Under the pieces are notes generated by a model. That model saw only the letters and a list, made by a program, of their open reading frames with translations, searched no databases and was not told where the DNA came from. A stretch of DNA of 64,000 bases from Argentina anserina (taxonomy: Eukaryota; Streptophyta; Magnoliopsida; Rosales; Rosaceae), in contig NC_065877.1 in NCBI RefSeq assembly GCF_933775445.1, positions 16,616,001-16,680,000 of the forward strand. Reading direction: 5' to 3'. Numbering within the stretch: position 1 is the first letter of the stretch; every line of letters begins with the position of its first letter. Of this stretch, positions 23,757-35,669 are shown piece after piece. A program made the position numbers and the translations under genes.

Positions 23757-24817
23757 TTAATTATTTACATATTCCACCTGCATTGCAGCTGCAATGCTTA
23801 ATGACTGAGGGATGCAATAGTTATTAGGTGACACAAGGCTCTCCAAGTAAATCCCAGCAGAACAAGGCTCGCTAACTCCACAAATTGATAGGTTGCGAAT
23901 TTTTTTCCTACCAAAATTGTACATAGCTAACTGCAGTCGCATATTTTCTTGTAAGAGCAGCAGATGATATTTTTTCTTCACAAATCCACAATGTAACCCT
24001 CCATAAAATGGTATGGGCATTCTTACTCTAATCCAGGATTTGGCCACTCCATACTCCTTCATGACCCAAAACACTAGATCATCCTTTTTCCCCAAACACA
24101 GGCATCCCTCAAAGACATTGACATAATACTCATCTTCTTCAACAACATTAAAACCCGGCGGCATTGGAATCTCACCAACATCCTCCTCTGCTAAACGAAA
24201 AGATATGATGATCGTGGATGATAATCCATCACGGACACTTCGAACCAACCAATGAAACCCTCCATTCACACTTAGAATCTCCTTATGTTGGTTGCAATTT
24301 CAAAGAAGCATGAACAATTTAGCACAAATTAGTATTCTGCCCATGAAAACTCATGCCAAGATTGAGAACACCCTTCCAGATTACCAACTGTTGAAAACAT
24401 ACCTGGAAAACCAATTGGGAATGAAAGCTTCGTCCTCCAATTAAACCAACAAACCCAAAGAAAGGGACCGGATATTTTGGGGTTTCGGAGAGTGTGGTGG
24501 CGATGGAAGTTAGGGTCGGAGATGAGAGAGAGCCAGTACTTGGAGCCGGCACGGACGGAAGTCGGGGTTTCGGATGATGAGAAGACCCATTGCGAGTTGA
24601 GGAGTTAGGGCGAGAAGGCCTCCGTGGGCGTTCGGGCGGCGCAGAATTATAGTGAAGGCGTCGTCGTCCTTCGAATCCAATTGGCCCAGTGCGTCTCTGA
24701 TGTCGGAACCCGATGACCAGTCCTCTTCATCCTGTGCTACTTCTTCTTGTTCTTCTTCAGCTTCAGCAGCAATCACCTCAATTTTTCCTCCGATTTTTGT
24801 TCTTCAACTGCGGCCAT
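23757..24817 (-). pseudogene. F-box protein with F-box-associated (FBA) domain, broken
   Basis: From an ATG at 24815-24817 an acidic N-terminus (EEEQEEV, DSKDDD) leads into an F-box-like tail reading SKYWLSLISDPNFHRHHTLR at about 24450-24530. After an intron-like or damaged stretch, 24269-23757 encodes an FBA domain: VNGGFHWLVRS, EIPMPPGF, FEGCLCL, FWVMKEYGV, SWIRV and YLESLVSP. F-box/FBA proteins are substrate receptors of SCF ubiquitin ligases. A frameshift lies just after the start (near 24780), another within the F-box, and there is a stop just upstream of the FBA part, so the copy is probably inactive. Confidence 0.6.
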
Positions 24818-24894
24818 TTACTAGAAACCCAGTTTCACGCGTACGACCGGTTTCATTTTTTTTCTCTTCTCAAACGGTTGACTTAACAGATACA

Positions 24895-24923
24895 TGACGT
24901 CATCTATACGGAAAATGACGTCA
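24895..24923. promoter_or_regulatory. Pair of TGACGTCA sites
   Basis: Two TGACGTCA palindromes (24895-24902 and 24916-24923) lie 78 and 99 bases upstream of the F-box ATG on the minus strand, start-to-start spacing 21 bp, about two helical turns. They are candidate bZIP sites. The surrounding sequence resembles 7028-7125 in inverted orientation. Confidence 0.45.
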
Positions 24924-24960
24924 TCTTTTTAAGGAAAAATGGTGCAGTCTTAAACCTGGT

Positions 24961-25730
24961 GTGATGCAGACGTTCCCCTTGTTTAATGGATCCACCATCA
25001 CCATCACCGGAGGACGTATGTCAACTGTTTTGACTTAACCTCATTAATTCTTGTGTCTGCTTGTATTGTTATTGGTTATTGTCTTCAATCGGTTTCGGTC
25101 TTGGGCTAGGGAGTTCGGAAGGTGACCCGAATTTCCTATCATTTGGTATCAAGAGCAAGGTTCCGTGAGCTAGCGGAAAGATGAGAATTAAAGACCAAGA
25201 TGAAGGTTGACAAGTTTGATGGGAATGACTTTGTTATGTGGAGGTCTCAGATAATTGACTATATGAATATGAAGAAACTGTCCAAGCCTTTGAAAGGAGT
25301 TAGCCAAAGAACATGGAACAAGAGGATTGGGATGAGCTCGATGCTCAAGCTTTAGGAACTATTAGACTATTGCTATCAAATGAGGTTCGACGAGATGTGA
25401 TAAATGAGAAAACTACCCAAGAGTTAATGGACACTATAGCAAATATGTATGAGAAGCCAGGTGCTATCAAACAAGTGCATTAATTGAGAAAGTTGTTTTC
25501 AATGAAGATGAACAAAGGAGGCTCTGTGCGAAAACAATAAGCTGCAGTTTGTGATATTGGCGAACAATTGGCCACTGTGGATATCAAGTTGGACGATCAC
25601 CTAAAGGCGTTGATTTTGCTAACCTCCTTGCTAGATAGTTGGGATGTTACTGTCAAATTTATTTGCAGTTCAGCTAGGAAAAAGAAGTTGGTCTATAGCG
25701 AAGTTCGTGATACCCTTTTGATTGTTTTGA
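24961..25730 (+). mobile_element. Ty1/copia fragment: LTR end, PBS and gag
   Basis: An LTR end (TTTCCTATCA, to 25141) is followed by TGGTATCAAGAGC (25144-25156), the initiator-tRNA-Met primer-binding site with one extra A. A gag of the copia (UBN2) type starts at ATG 25201: KFDGNDFVMWRSQI, then after a shift near 25305 DWDELDAQALGTIRLLL and NMYEKPGA. In-frame stops follow near 25481 and 25540. It ends where Tekay sequence begins. Confidence 0.8.
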
Positions 25731-25731
25731 C

Positions 25732-28700
25732 ATGGTAGTGTTTGATTGTTTTGACATGGTAGTGTTTTTCCATGTTCCCGAGGAGCCAATTTTTCGTTAC
25801 CTCAAGTCAGATAATGTCATGAGGACAGGAGTCTTGGCACATGTTGAGTCAGTGGTTAGTGAGATAGTTATAGCAGACACTGTGGTGGTGTCCGAGTATA
25901 GTGAGGTGTTTAAGGAGATACCGGGTTTACCTCCTCGGAGAGTTGTTGATTTTTGCATTGATGTTGTACCTGGTACTGCACCTGTGTTGAAGGCACCTTA
26001 TCGGATGGGGCAGAACGAACTTAAGGAATTGAAGGTGCAGATGGATGGGTTATTGAACCAAGAGTTCATTAGACCTAGTGTCTCACCTTGGGGCGCACCG
26101 GGGTATTGTTCGTGAAGAAGAAGGATGGTTCACTACGTTTTTGTATGGACTACAAGGAGTTGAACAAGGTGACCATCAAGAATAGGTATCTTTTGCCTAG
26201 GATTGATGACTTGTTCGATCAGCTTAGAGGGGCTACGTGTTCTCTAAGATTGATCTGAGATCCGGTTACCATCAACTCAGGGTGAAGGAGGAGGATATCC
26301 CTAAGACGGCTTTCAGGATCAAGTATGGACACTTGAGTTTGTTGTCATGCCATTTGGACTGACGAACGCTCCTGCCGGTTTTATGAGTTTGATGAACCAA
26401 ATCTTTAGCCAATACTTGGATAATTTTGTGATGGTGTTCATTGATGATATCTTGATATACTCCAAGTCCCAAGAAGAGCATGTGAAGCATTTGAGAATTG
26501 TGCTGCAAACTCTAAAGGAAGCAAAGTTGTATGCCAAGCTCGAGAAGTGTGAGTTTTAGAAGGAAGAAGTTAAGTTCCTTGGTCATGTGGTCTCGAAGGA
26601 CGGCGTGTTAGTAGATCTGTCAAACGTGGAGGAAGTGAGGAGTTGGAGTCGTCCTAAGACTTGTACAAAGATTTGTAGTTTCCTTGGGTTGGCGGGTTAC
26701 TACCAGAGATTCATTGTAGGGTTATCTAGTATTGCTTCGCCTCTGACTAAGTTAACCAAGAAGGATATTCAGTTTGTGAGGAGGCCTTGAACGAGCTAAA
26801 GATTAGATTCATTACGACTCAGTGTTGACAATTCCCACTAGTGGGGGTGGTTATATCATTTATAGTGATGCTTCGCATCAAGGTCTGGGTATGTGTTGAT
26901 GCAACATGGAGGTGTGGTTGTTTATGGCTCTAGACAGTTGAAGGTTCATGAGAAGAACTACCCCACTCATGATCTAGAGCTTGTTGTAGTTGTTTTTGCC
27001 TTCAAGATTTAGAGGCATTACTTGTATGTTGAGAAATTTCAGCTCTTTTCTGATCATAAGAGTTTGAAGTATTTGTTCTCACATAAAAAGGTGAACATAA
27101 GGCCGAGGAGATGGATGGAGCTTCTTAAGGATTATGACTTTACTTTGGAGTATCATCCTGAAAAGGCAAATGTGGTTGCCGATGCCTTGAGTAGGAGACC
27201 GAGGGGTATGATAGCTTCTCTCATGGTTCAAGAATGGCTTATGCTTAAGACCGCATCTGGGTTTGATCTTGTGCAATCAGGAGGAGAACCAACGATCTTT
27301 CTTAGTAGTGTTTCAATGCAGTCTACACTAATTTCAAGGATCATTTTCAGGGTCTTGTGGTAGCTTCGCTTGATGAATGTCCATCTGAGTGGAAAATTGG
27401 ATCCGATGGAGGTTTGAGGTTTGGGGCAAGATTGTGTGTTCCAGATTGTGCCGATCTCAAAGAGGTGTCAAAGAGGTGGTCCTTGGAGTAGCACATCGAT
27501 CTCGTTATACAATGCACCTAGGGAGCACCAAGATGTATAAAGACCTTCGTAGGCAATTCTGGTGGAATGGGATGAAGAAAGACGTGGATGAATTTTGTGT
27601 TAAAGTGACTTACTTGTCAACAAGTGAAGGTTGAGCATCAGCGACCCGCTGGCATGTTGAAGCCATTGCCTATTCCTCTTTGGAAGTGGGAGCAAATTTC
27701 CATGGACTTTGTGACAAGATTGCCTAAGTCTAGGAAGGATCACCATGCAATGTGGGTGATTGTTGATCGATTGACGAAGTCGGCACACTTTCTTCCGGTA
27801 TCGATGAAGTACTCAGTGGATGTGTTAGGGAAGATATATGTGGATGAGATAGTGAGACTCCATGGTGCACCTGTTTCTATTGTTTCGGATAGGGATGCAC
27901 GTTTCACTTCGAAGTTCTAGGGTAGTTTACAGAAGGCTTTGGATACTATCTTAGATATGAGTACAACATTTCATCCTCAAACTGATGGGCAGACAGAATG
28001 GGTGAATCTAGTGATGGAGGATATGTTGATAGCTTGTGTTCTTGATTTTAAGGAAAGTTGGGAGGATCACCTGAAGTTGATTGAGTTTGCCTACAACAAT
28101 AGTTACCATTCTAACATCGGCATAACACCTTATGAGGCTCTTTACGGTAGACCATGTACATCACCTATTTGTTGGGCCGAAGTTGGTGATGAAGGGCTAA
28201 TGAGTCCTAAGTTGTTCAAGAGACTTCGGAGAAGTTCTCGATTATTCGAGATAGGATCAAAACATCCCAGAGTAGACAGAAGAGCTATGCCGACTTAAAG
28301 AGGAGACATGTTGAGTTTGAGATTGGTGATCATGTGTTCCTAAAGGTCTCACCTATAAAGGGTGTGGTGAGATTTGGCAAGAAGTGAAAGTTAGCTCCGA
28401 GGTATGTTGGGTCTTTTGAGAAGGGAAGGTAGGAGATTTGGTCTATCGGCTAGCTTTACCTACAAGCATGTCTGGTATTCACAACATCTTTCACATTTTC
28501 TTGTTGAGGAAGTATGTATCAGATGAGTCACATGTGATTGATCACAGCTCCATCAAGGTGAAGGAGAATACCACCTTTGTTGTCGAGCCGGTTCATATCT
28601 TGGATAGGTCAACAAAGAAGCTTCATAGGAAAGAGGTGGAGTTGGTTAAGGTTTTGTGGAATCGCCATGATGAGGGTAATGTATCCGCAGTTGTGTGTTG

Positions 28701-28737
28701 AGTGGAGTATTTGAATTTTGGAACGAAATTCCTTTAA
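25732..28737 (+). pseudogene. Tekay-type chromovirus pol, 5'-truncated and frameshifted
   Basis: The order is protease tail, RT, RNase H, integrase, chromodomain. RT carries [12 protein letters not shown] and [10 protein letters not shown] (26347-26470); RNase H ends in [14 protein letters not shown] (27165-27210); integrase has [26 protein letters not shown] and TTFHPQTDGQTE (27690-28010). The tail LDRSTKKLHRKEVELVKVLW (28601-28660) is the chromodomain of chromoviruses. Frameshifts occur near 26100, 26230, 26330, 26785, 27370 and 28290, and a stop at 27918. Gag and the 5' LTR are missing; the left end abuts the copia fragment. Confidence 0.9.
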
Positions 28738-28743
28738 GGGGGG
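28736..28743 (+). other. Polypurine tract of the Tekay element
   Basis: AAGGGGGG lies five bases before the LTR start TGTAATATCC (28749), where plus-strand DNA synthesis starts in LTR elements. Confidence 0.75.
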
Positions 28744-30594
28744 TAGAATGTAATATCCTAAATTTTTCGAGATTCATTTCTTTTAATGTCTCGTAAATTA
28801 TTATGATTGGTAATTCGATTAAATTCACATTCTACACATTCTGGTTGTTGTCATTATGAAATGAAAGTGATTTCGGAAATTAAAGGTTGAAAAACGTTAT
28901 GTTTCCAGTGGCTCAAGAGTTGACTTGTAATCCGTCACTTATCTCTGATAACTTCCTTCATAAAAGTTGTAGAGCTCGTCGACACGAATTCGTGGACATA
29001 TGGCACACCTTATTCGGATGTTGTATGTGGAAGTTGTTAGCAACAGAAGTTTGGTTTCCGATTCTTGAAGGGTATAAAAGGGATTTTTTTGGAAAACCTA
29101 ATTTAGAAAATCAGAAAGTTGAAAAAGAGGCAGTCGCGCGACCCGAACTTGTTTTGTAGGTTAGATGAATGATTAGATAAAGCTCTAGTATTTAATGTGA
29201 ATCTATTCAATGAGGCGATGATAGGGCCGCTGTAATCTCATGAGTAGAATTTTGTGAGTTGAATGGATATCTTTTCAATTTTGTTGTTGTTGGTTGTAGT
29301 GTTTTATGAAGGACTATGGCAGTGTTTGGTACAACTGAACTTATTAAAAAAACTGGCTAATGCTTATTTCTGAAAATAAGTGGCTGATAAGTAAAGTAGC
29401 TGAATGTTTGGTAAACTGGTTTTTATAAGTGGTTGTTAGTGGCAGAAGTAGTGACAACGCGTATGGTAAACTCAAATTGACTTTTGCTTTTTAATTTATC
29501 AAATGACCAATTTAGACATGTAAGATATTTTCAAGTTGATTTTTATTGTAAAATAGTGTTTCATATGATTAATATTGGATGGTTTTAAAATATGTTAATT
29601 AAATATATTTTTAACATTACAACTTGATTCTGATCATGCAACTACATAAATAATCAGTTTGTGTACTACAATTATCAAAGTCTCGGTACTAGTTCTATAA
29701 CAAGTTCTATTGGGGATTTACACACTAATAAACATCAGTGACATCCCACCACCCAAGACAACAAATAATTTCATGTCCCACTATTGGGTAATCAGTGTGT
29801 TCTCAAAGCCACCAATATTAATGGTAAACTAGAGGTATATATTAAAAATATATACATTTTCAACCATAAATTCTTTAATGTATTGTACAATTTGAAATAC
29901 AACTTCAATTGATTACAACATTTTTCATATCTCTTCATGTTCCTCTCCATAGCTAGTGTGAACTATCTCTATTTCCAGCTACTTATGCTTTATGTAAAAA
30001 AATCACAACTCAATAAAAGTCTTGCTAAGTAGACAAGAATAAAGTAGTATGTTCCAACAATATAAGTGTATTCTTTTGTCCAAAGATAATATACATATCT
30101 TGACACTTTGTATGAGGCAATGAGGGTACTTATGTGATCGATAACTAATTTGCAAAAAAGGCAGTCACAAGAAACTGAGATTACAGTTACAATGGCATGA
30201 ATGAACTAAGTAAGCAGGTTTCATCCACATGCAACTAGCTTCCATGCTTATGACACCTATATTCAAATTCATGTCATCAACAACCTCATGGATGATGGTT
30301 GTTGGCTTCTAAATAAGTATCTCAGTACTCATCCAAAATAAAATTATCATAAGTATAAATGTCTACATCAAAATACATATGCACACCAAACCAAAACAGG
30401 AGCAAAATAAGAAAGAGCATAATGATTAATTAGCAACCTTTATCTACCTGTAATATGAGTCATGTTCTAAGAAAGTTGTACTAGACCACTGAGATTGACT
30501 AATTCATATCAGAAGTTCAAGGTTTATAATGAGAAGATATCAAACAAGTTTCAATGAGAGGAAGATAGACATCAATATTCAAAATATGGAACTT

Positions 30595-31916
30595 CAATCT
30601 GATCCAATGTTCAAGGCAGCAAAAAACATAAAGTAAAAAATCGAAAGCACCAAATTCATGTAGCGATGTCCGAAATTTAGCAACATGTATAGTCATTTAC
30701 TATAACTAGAGCTGAATGGTATGCTTCGGGTCAATAGGAGTTATTCAGTGTAAGCACAACAAAACAATGTCGGTTAAAAACATAGAGGTAACATAGAACC
30801 ATTCAACATTTCTACGAGGGAAAATCAGCACATAAATAGAAAACAAAAATAACATCAAGTGTACATACTTCCATATTTAATAGGGGTATTGTACATTCAA
30901 AAACTTGTGACTAACAACCCCAATTCCAAAATAAAGGAGACACAGAATCTGTAAAACATAGAAATCTATATAAGCTGAATTGTTTTTGAAAGAGAGATAT
31001 CACTACCTGTAACTACTCACCACTGAGACCAAAAAAGAAGTTAAATACAAATTGCAATTGAATGATTAAACAAAGAACTAAATTCATCACATAAAACTCA
31101 TCAATACTTTCAATTCAGCAATAAATCATGTGCCTATGTGTCCCCAAATAGACGCCAACTTACTTAGTGTCTATTAGACGACTAATCACTGTAAACTCAA
31201 ATTGATAATAACCTGAAGGACTGAAGAGGAGGTATATAAGAAAACTAAAACATGATGACAATTGTGTGTATACATACGTGGTATATTACAAAATACTGTA
31301 GAACTTAGCACAATTCCACATTAGGCCTTTTCTCCTAATTTCGACAGAAGAAGACTGAAGATGTAGGTTATAGCGTGTATCAAATTAAACACAGTGTATC
31401 CCAGATTCTCATGCAATTCAAAGTGTTAATCAGTAAGGAAACACATTATGAAACCAAGCATCGATACAATCCGGGTGTTTGCCATTTCAATTAAACACCC
31501 AAGCACTCTAAGCAGCTACCCCCAAAGTTGTCGCTAAGCTTGACAAATATTGCCATTGTTCAAAGGCCTATTCATTCTTCTCTTGCATATAGAACCCACC
31601 AAGGTTTCACACCCATTTCCCAAATTTTAATCAAACTCCATGACTCAATTCAACTAAACGCATCTTACAAGTTCATTGTTCAAGTTATCACAAATACACA
31701 ATGAGGGCATCTTAAGTTCATCAACAAATAAGTGCTATGAATTACCTGATGCCAAGCCTCCAACCCAAATGATGGCAAAACTACAGAGAGACACAAGTCA
31801 CAAACAGAATAGAAAGGAAATCCAATATGATCAAATATTCAAGGCAGCAAAAAAAAAACTAAAAATCGAAAGCACCAAATTCATGTAGCTAAGTCTGAAA
31901 TTCAACAACATGTATA
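30595..31916. repeat. Two ~95-bp direct repeats 1.2 kb apart
   Basis: 30595-30692 and 31823-31916 share AAGGCAGCAAAAAA, ATCGAAAGCACCAAATTCAT and CAACATGTATA in the same order. Both lie inside the TIR element. The rest of 29450-32230 is AT-rich with no recognisable gene. Confidence 0.75.
31746..31780 (-). other. Candidate 35-nt exon
   Basis: On the minus strand a pyrimidine-rich stretch ending TAG precedes 35 bases that end CAG before GTAATT. One frame gives a hydrophobic FAIIWVGGLAS. It may belong to the gene fragment whose candidate first exon is at 32234-34833, but the phase is not clearly compatible. Weak evidence. Confidence 0.2.
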
Positions 31917-32233
31917 TATCAAGCTCTCTTTTAACAACATCAACGAAAATATTTAACAACAATCAGAATTTGTTCAAGGGTCATATATTGTTTACAATAA
32001 TACAATTTCAGAAAATGCAGTATTCTGCAGATTCACAATCAGTGGAGTTCAATTACTTCAATCAAATTTTTGGCAATAATATCATCATCAATCGTACGAG
32101 CCACAATCAATGGTGTTTTGCTCAATAACAATGCACTAACCATTAACATCAAAATAACAATAATCACTGTAGAAGTACAAAAAGACACCAAATCATGATC
32201 ACAAAAATTGAATAAACTTCTTGTTTCTATTAC

Positions 32234-34833
32234 CTTGAGACCTTCATCTTTCAAAGCGATTTGATCCCTAAAAGGAGGCACCGAATGAGGAACAACGTCT
32301 TTCGAAGAGAACCGAGCGAGAGATCTAGTTGAGGGATGTAAGACCCAAGATTTTTAATCTCGAATTACCGACAAATTAATCGACATTTAAGTTAAGTGTC
32401 GAAAACATAGTTTGTTATTAAGCTACACGTGGCCACGAGCTCAGAAATGTGTTCGGAATATTTTTCTGATACTCGGTTTTATTTTTACGATTTTCTAAAA
32501 GTTGTATTTAGTTTTAAAATACTTTTCAGTTTTGGGCATTTGTTTTCAGGCTTTTGACGAAACCCAATTCTTTTGTTTCACCCGAACCCAAGGCTCGAGC
32601 CCAACTTCTTCTTTCTCTTCTCCCCCTCGCGTCTTCTTCTCCCTCATTTCTTTTCTTTCTTTTTCTTCTTTGTTCTCTCACCGAGACCGCACCGAACCAC
32701 CCCAAAAACCTTTTCCTTAATTGACCGCCGTCGTTCTGGCGAGACTGGGGCATGCACTACCACCATCTTGACTACCATGTACCTCGATCGTCCTTTCACC
32801 TTCGCATTTGGTGAAATAGAAGTAGAGACAGTGGGATGCCTTGGGTGATTTTCCGGCGATCTTATCACCTCCGGTGGATTCTTCGGTCTTCTCTTGGTAA
32901 GCCATGCCATCATCTTGTAAACCTAATCCACTTCTACCTTTGGTTTCGCCGATTTGAAACTAACCCCTTTCTCCTTTACTGGTTCTTCACTGCCGCTGTG
33001 CTCCACCATCGAGCTTTCTCCTTCCGGCGATTCCAAGAGCATCGGCGAGCCTATATACATCGAATTGGTAAGCCAACCTCAATTACCATTTGATCATGTT
33101 TTTTTTCTTCGTATTTTCATCGAATTGAAACCTAACATCGCTCTTTCCTCTCTCTGCCGTGACCCTTGTAATGCCGACGATTCTTTTCCTCATCTCTGCA
33201 TCGACAAGATGATTTTGGTGAAGGCTTTTAGGACAGTGGCAACACGTATGGGCAAGGCAGCATCTCCGGATCGAGGCTAAGAGAATCACGGCCTTTTACC
33301 TATGCATTTTTGTCACCAGAGGTAAAATTTGATCTTCTTGTTGCCTCTGTAGTGTTCTCATTGTTGCATTATGTTGGTTTTGGTGTTTGTTGGTTGTTTA
33401 TGAATCGATCGGAGGTGGTTTGGGAGGCCGGAAATATGATCGGAGTGATAAGGGTGAAAAGTTGGTTTTTACTGTTTTACTTTTATCCTTTTCCTGTTTT
33501 ACTGTGATGTGAAATGACCAAAATGCCCCTGGCAGAAATGTGTCGGTATAATAAATAAGTCGTCGATATGATACTGAGTAACTTATATAACCATAAAGTA
33601 TGCTTAGTATCGATCGACTATTGAAATTGTATTATTTTCGGATTTTCGGAGAATTGGCAACATGGTCAATTCCTGGTTAAACTAGGAAAGGATTGAGTCA
33701 ACTTATTTTCGATATTCGACTTTGATGTTGACTCTTTTATACATCATGAACTCAGAATTGATGTTATGAGGATCTTTCGGAGACTTGTAACGGCAGCAGG
33801 AGCTATGCATTGGATTTGGATATCAGTTGGGATTCTGCATGTCATTCCAGGTAGGGGAGCTAACCCTCCTATGTTGTATTTGGCCAAATAAATTGCATAG
33901 TCTAGTTCTCGGTTGAATAATTTATGATACATTAAATGTTGTGAAAACCCGAGACTAGGCACGATTTGGAGATAGGGTAAGTAGTGAATCTTCGCGTGTG
34001 TTGACCTGAGAGTGACGGGAGCCTAGCATCCTAGGCAATCCTATTGTCTCGATGACCGTGAACCTCTGGAGGAGTTTATTATTGGATCCATTATATTCTA
34101 TACTATTGAGGGCATTCCGTTTCAATGGACACTCTCGCTACTCTGTTATATAACAGACATATAGTTGGCCTCGACTATTTAGTCGCTAGGATCGGTCGAG
34201 TATTTCTTGAAGTTGAATTTGCCTTACCCTACCTTTGGAGCTCCACAAACTATTTTAGCATGATTGTATTCACAAACTAGGATCGGTCGAGTATTTCTTG
34301 AAGTTGAATATGGTTTTCTCTGGCCAAACACCTACCCTCAATGTTTTATAAAGTTTATCTTTACCTGATTTTGGTTTTCAAACCTCATGGGCGGGCTGGC
34401 CTCTATGGGCAAGCGAGGCGACGCTCACCCCTACGATAGTTGTCTTGCAAGTCCAATTGTTATTCCGGAGCTAGGAGCCTCATTTGAAAGTTAACAAGCG
34501 TATTCTCTTTCATGCATTTCATTCCTATGTTTATTAACAATGTTTTCTTGTAAAAATTGGATTGTCAACTTGTTTAATTTGGGTCGGTGGCATTAACGCT
34601 ACCTTTCGCATTATTGTTGTATAAATTATTTATTTTCGCGGAAATGTAAAGTAGTATAATTTATTTTTCGTGAACATGTTTATCTTGTCGAAATTTTTTA
34701 TTCATTTGTTCACGTTAGTGAGTGTCTGAGCGAAACCTAATCGTTCTGTTTGCTTGCTAATCTCCTTTTAAATCTCAATATACTATCATGTTCCAATTCC
34801 AGGATGTGACAAGGGAAAAGACATAGGCGGCAT
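32234..34833 (-). pseudogene. Candidate first coding exon split by a solo LTR
   Basis: Reading the minus strand across the insertion and using the TSD once, an ATG at 34831-34833 opens a 120-nt frame: 34812-34833 plus 32234-32331. It ends exactly at AAG|GTAATA, a good splice donor. The 40 codons begin MPPMSFPST and include SKDVVPHSVPPF. The frame is open only across the restored junction, which supports a real exon before the insertion. I do not recognise the protein. Downstream exons were not found with confidence. Confidence 0.4.
32337..34811 (+). mobile_element. Solo LTR, Tekay-like, TSD AGGGA
   Basis: The 2475-bp segment starts TGTAAGACCC and ends GGATGTGACA, with a perfect AGGGA duplication (32332-32336 and 34812-34816). 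A CT-rich tract at 32600-32700 resembles that of the Tekay LTR at 54930-55060. It contains no internal domain, so it is solo. A 33-bp phrase (CTAGGATCGGTCGAGTATTT and onward) occurs twice, near 34188 and 34278. Short frames over the CT-rich tract are compositional. Confidence 0.9.
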
Positions 34834-35669
34834 CAGTTAGATTGGGTGGCGTAATTACTTGAAGTGGATGGGGGTACCCAATGGAATTACGAAAGATTCA
34901 TTAAAATTTGCTACAGTATAGACCGCGGAAGCCAGGAAGCGGCTTCTAAAAAGAGATGTCTCCCTCCTTCTGCTTATCGGCTGAAAAAGCCAGCGCTTCT
35001 TACAGAAGCGGGCTGTAGTGTCTTTACCAAACACTTCTAAATGCATTGCTTATAAGATGGGGAGCTAAAAAGTTTTACCAAACGCAGCCTATAACGAATG
35101 GTTGTGTGTAACATTTAAGTCTTGAATTTTGGGTTGAGACGTTGAGTTGTTAAATTCTTCTTCTGTGTTTTTCTTTTTTATGCATGTGATCTCCTGAACT
35201 AAAATATATGCTTATCTTATTTGCTTTCACTTGTAACTTCCTGAATTATGCTTTTTATGCAGGAATTACTAATTTTTAACATGCATTTTGTGTAAGTGCA
35301 TTTTGTGGAGTTAAGTGAGGTTGATTATTTTGAAGAATTATAAGAATGAGTTTCTTGAGTCAGGTTTACTCATATGAACTTTATAAGCTTATTAGATTTG
35401 TTGTTTACAACCCGGTGTACTAATCCATAGTGTATAGTTATATGTGCAGGTGAGGGTTTTCAGATTCACAATGGAAGATGTTAGAGAAATTGAATTAGAG
35501 GTAGGAGTTTTGTAATTCTTGTATTGTTTGTAATACTTTTTTTAGGAGCGCTTAAATTTACTTGTTGCTCAATTTTGTATTACTATGTAAGTGTATTATC
35601 TAATTTTTATTCGATTTATCATGTTTTCGAATTTGAAATTTTATTATTTCAAAAATTCGGGCCGTGACA

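Larger units (their letters stand above)
29318..35089. mobile_element. Nonautonomous TIR element (PIF/Harbinger-like), carrying gene-like exons
   Basis: The left end GGCAGTGTTTGGTA and the inverted right end GGCTGCGTTTGGTA form 14-bp terminal inverted repeats with two mismatches. TAT flanks both sides (29315-29317 and 35090-35092). A 3-bp duplication and GG..GTTTGG ends fit PIF/Harbinger; hAT would give 8 bp. Without the solo LTR nested in it the element is about 3.3 kb. No transposase was recognised. It contains two exon-like segments on the minus strand, so it may have captured host sequence, or be an autonomous element too decayed to recognise. Confidence 0.55.
28749..35669 (+). mobile_element. 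Tekay 3' LTR, split by a nested TIR element
   Basis: The left part, 28749-29317, starts TGTAATATCC; the right part, 35093-35669, ends GGGCCGTGACA. Removing the insert and one TAT leaves about 1146 bp with TG..CA ends. A phrase with AGAGCTCGTCGA and GAATTCGTGGACA (28970-29000) recurs in the Tekay LTR at 54790-54815, confirming the family. The 35086-35669 part therefore belongs to the LTR and is not upstream DNA of the carbonic anhydrase gene. Confidence 0.75.

Noticed and set aside
32502..32913. Overlapping Ser/Phe-rich and Arg/Lys-rich frames on both strands
   Set aside because: They come from the CT-rich tract of the solo LTR; no domain or splice context is present.
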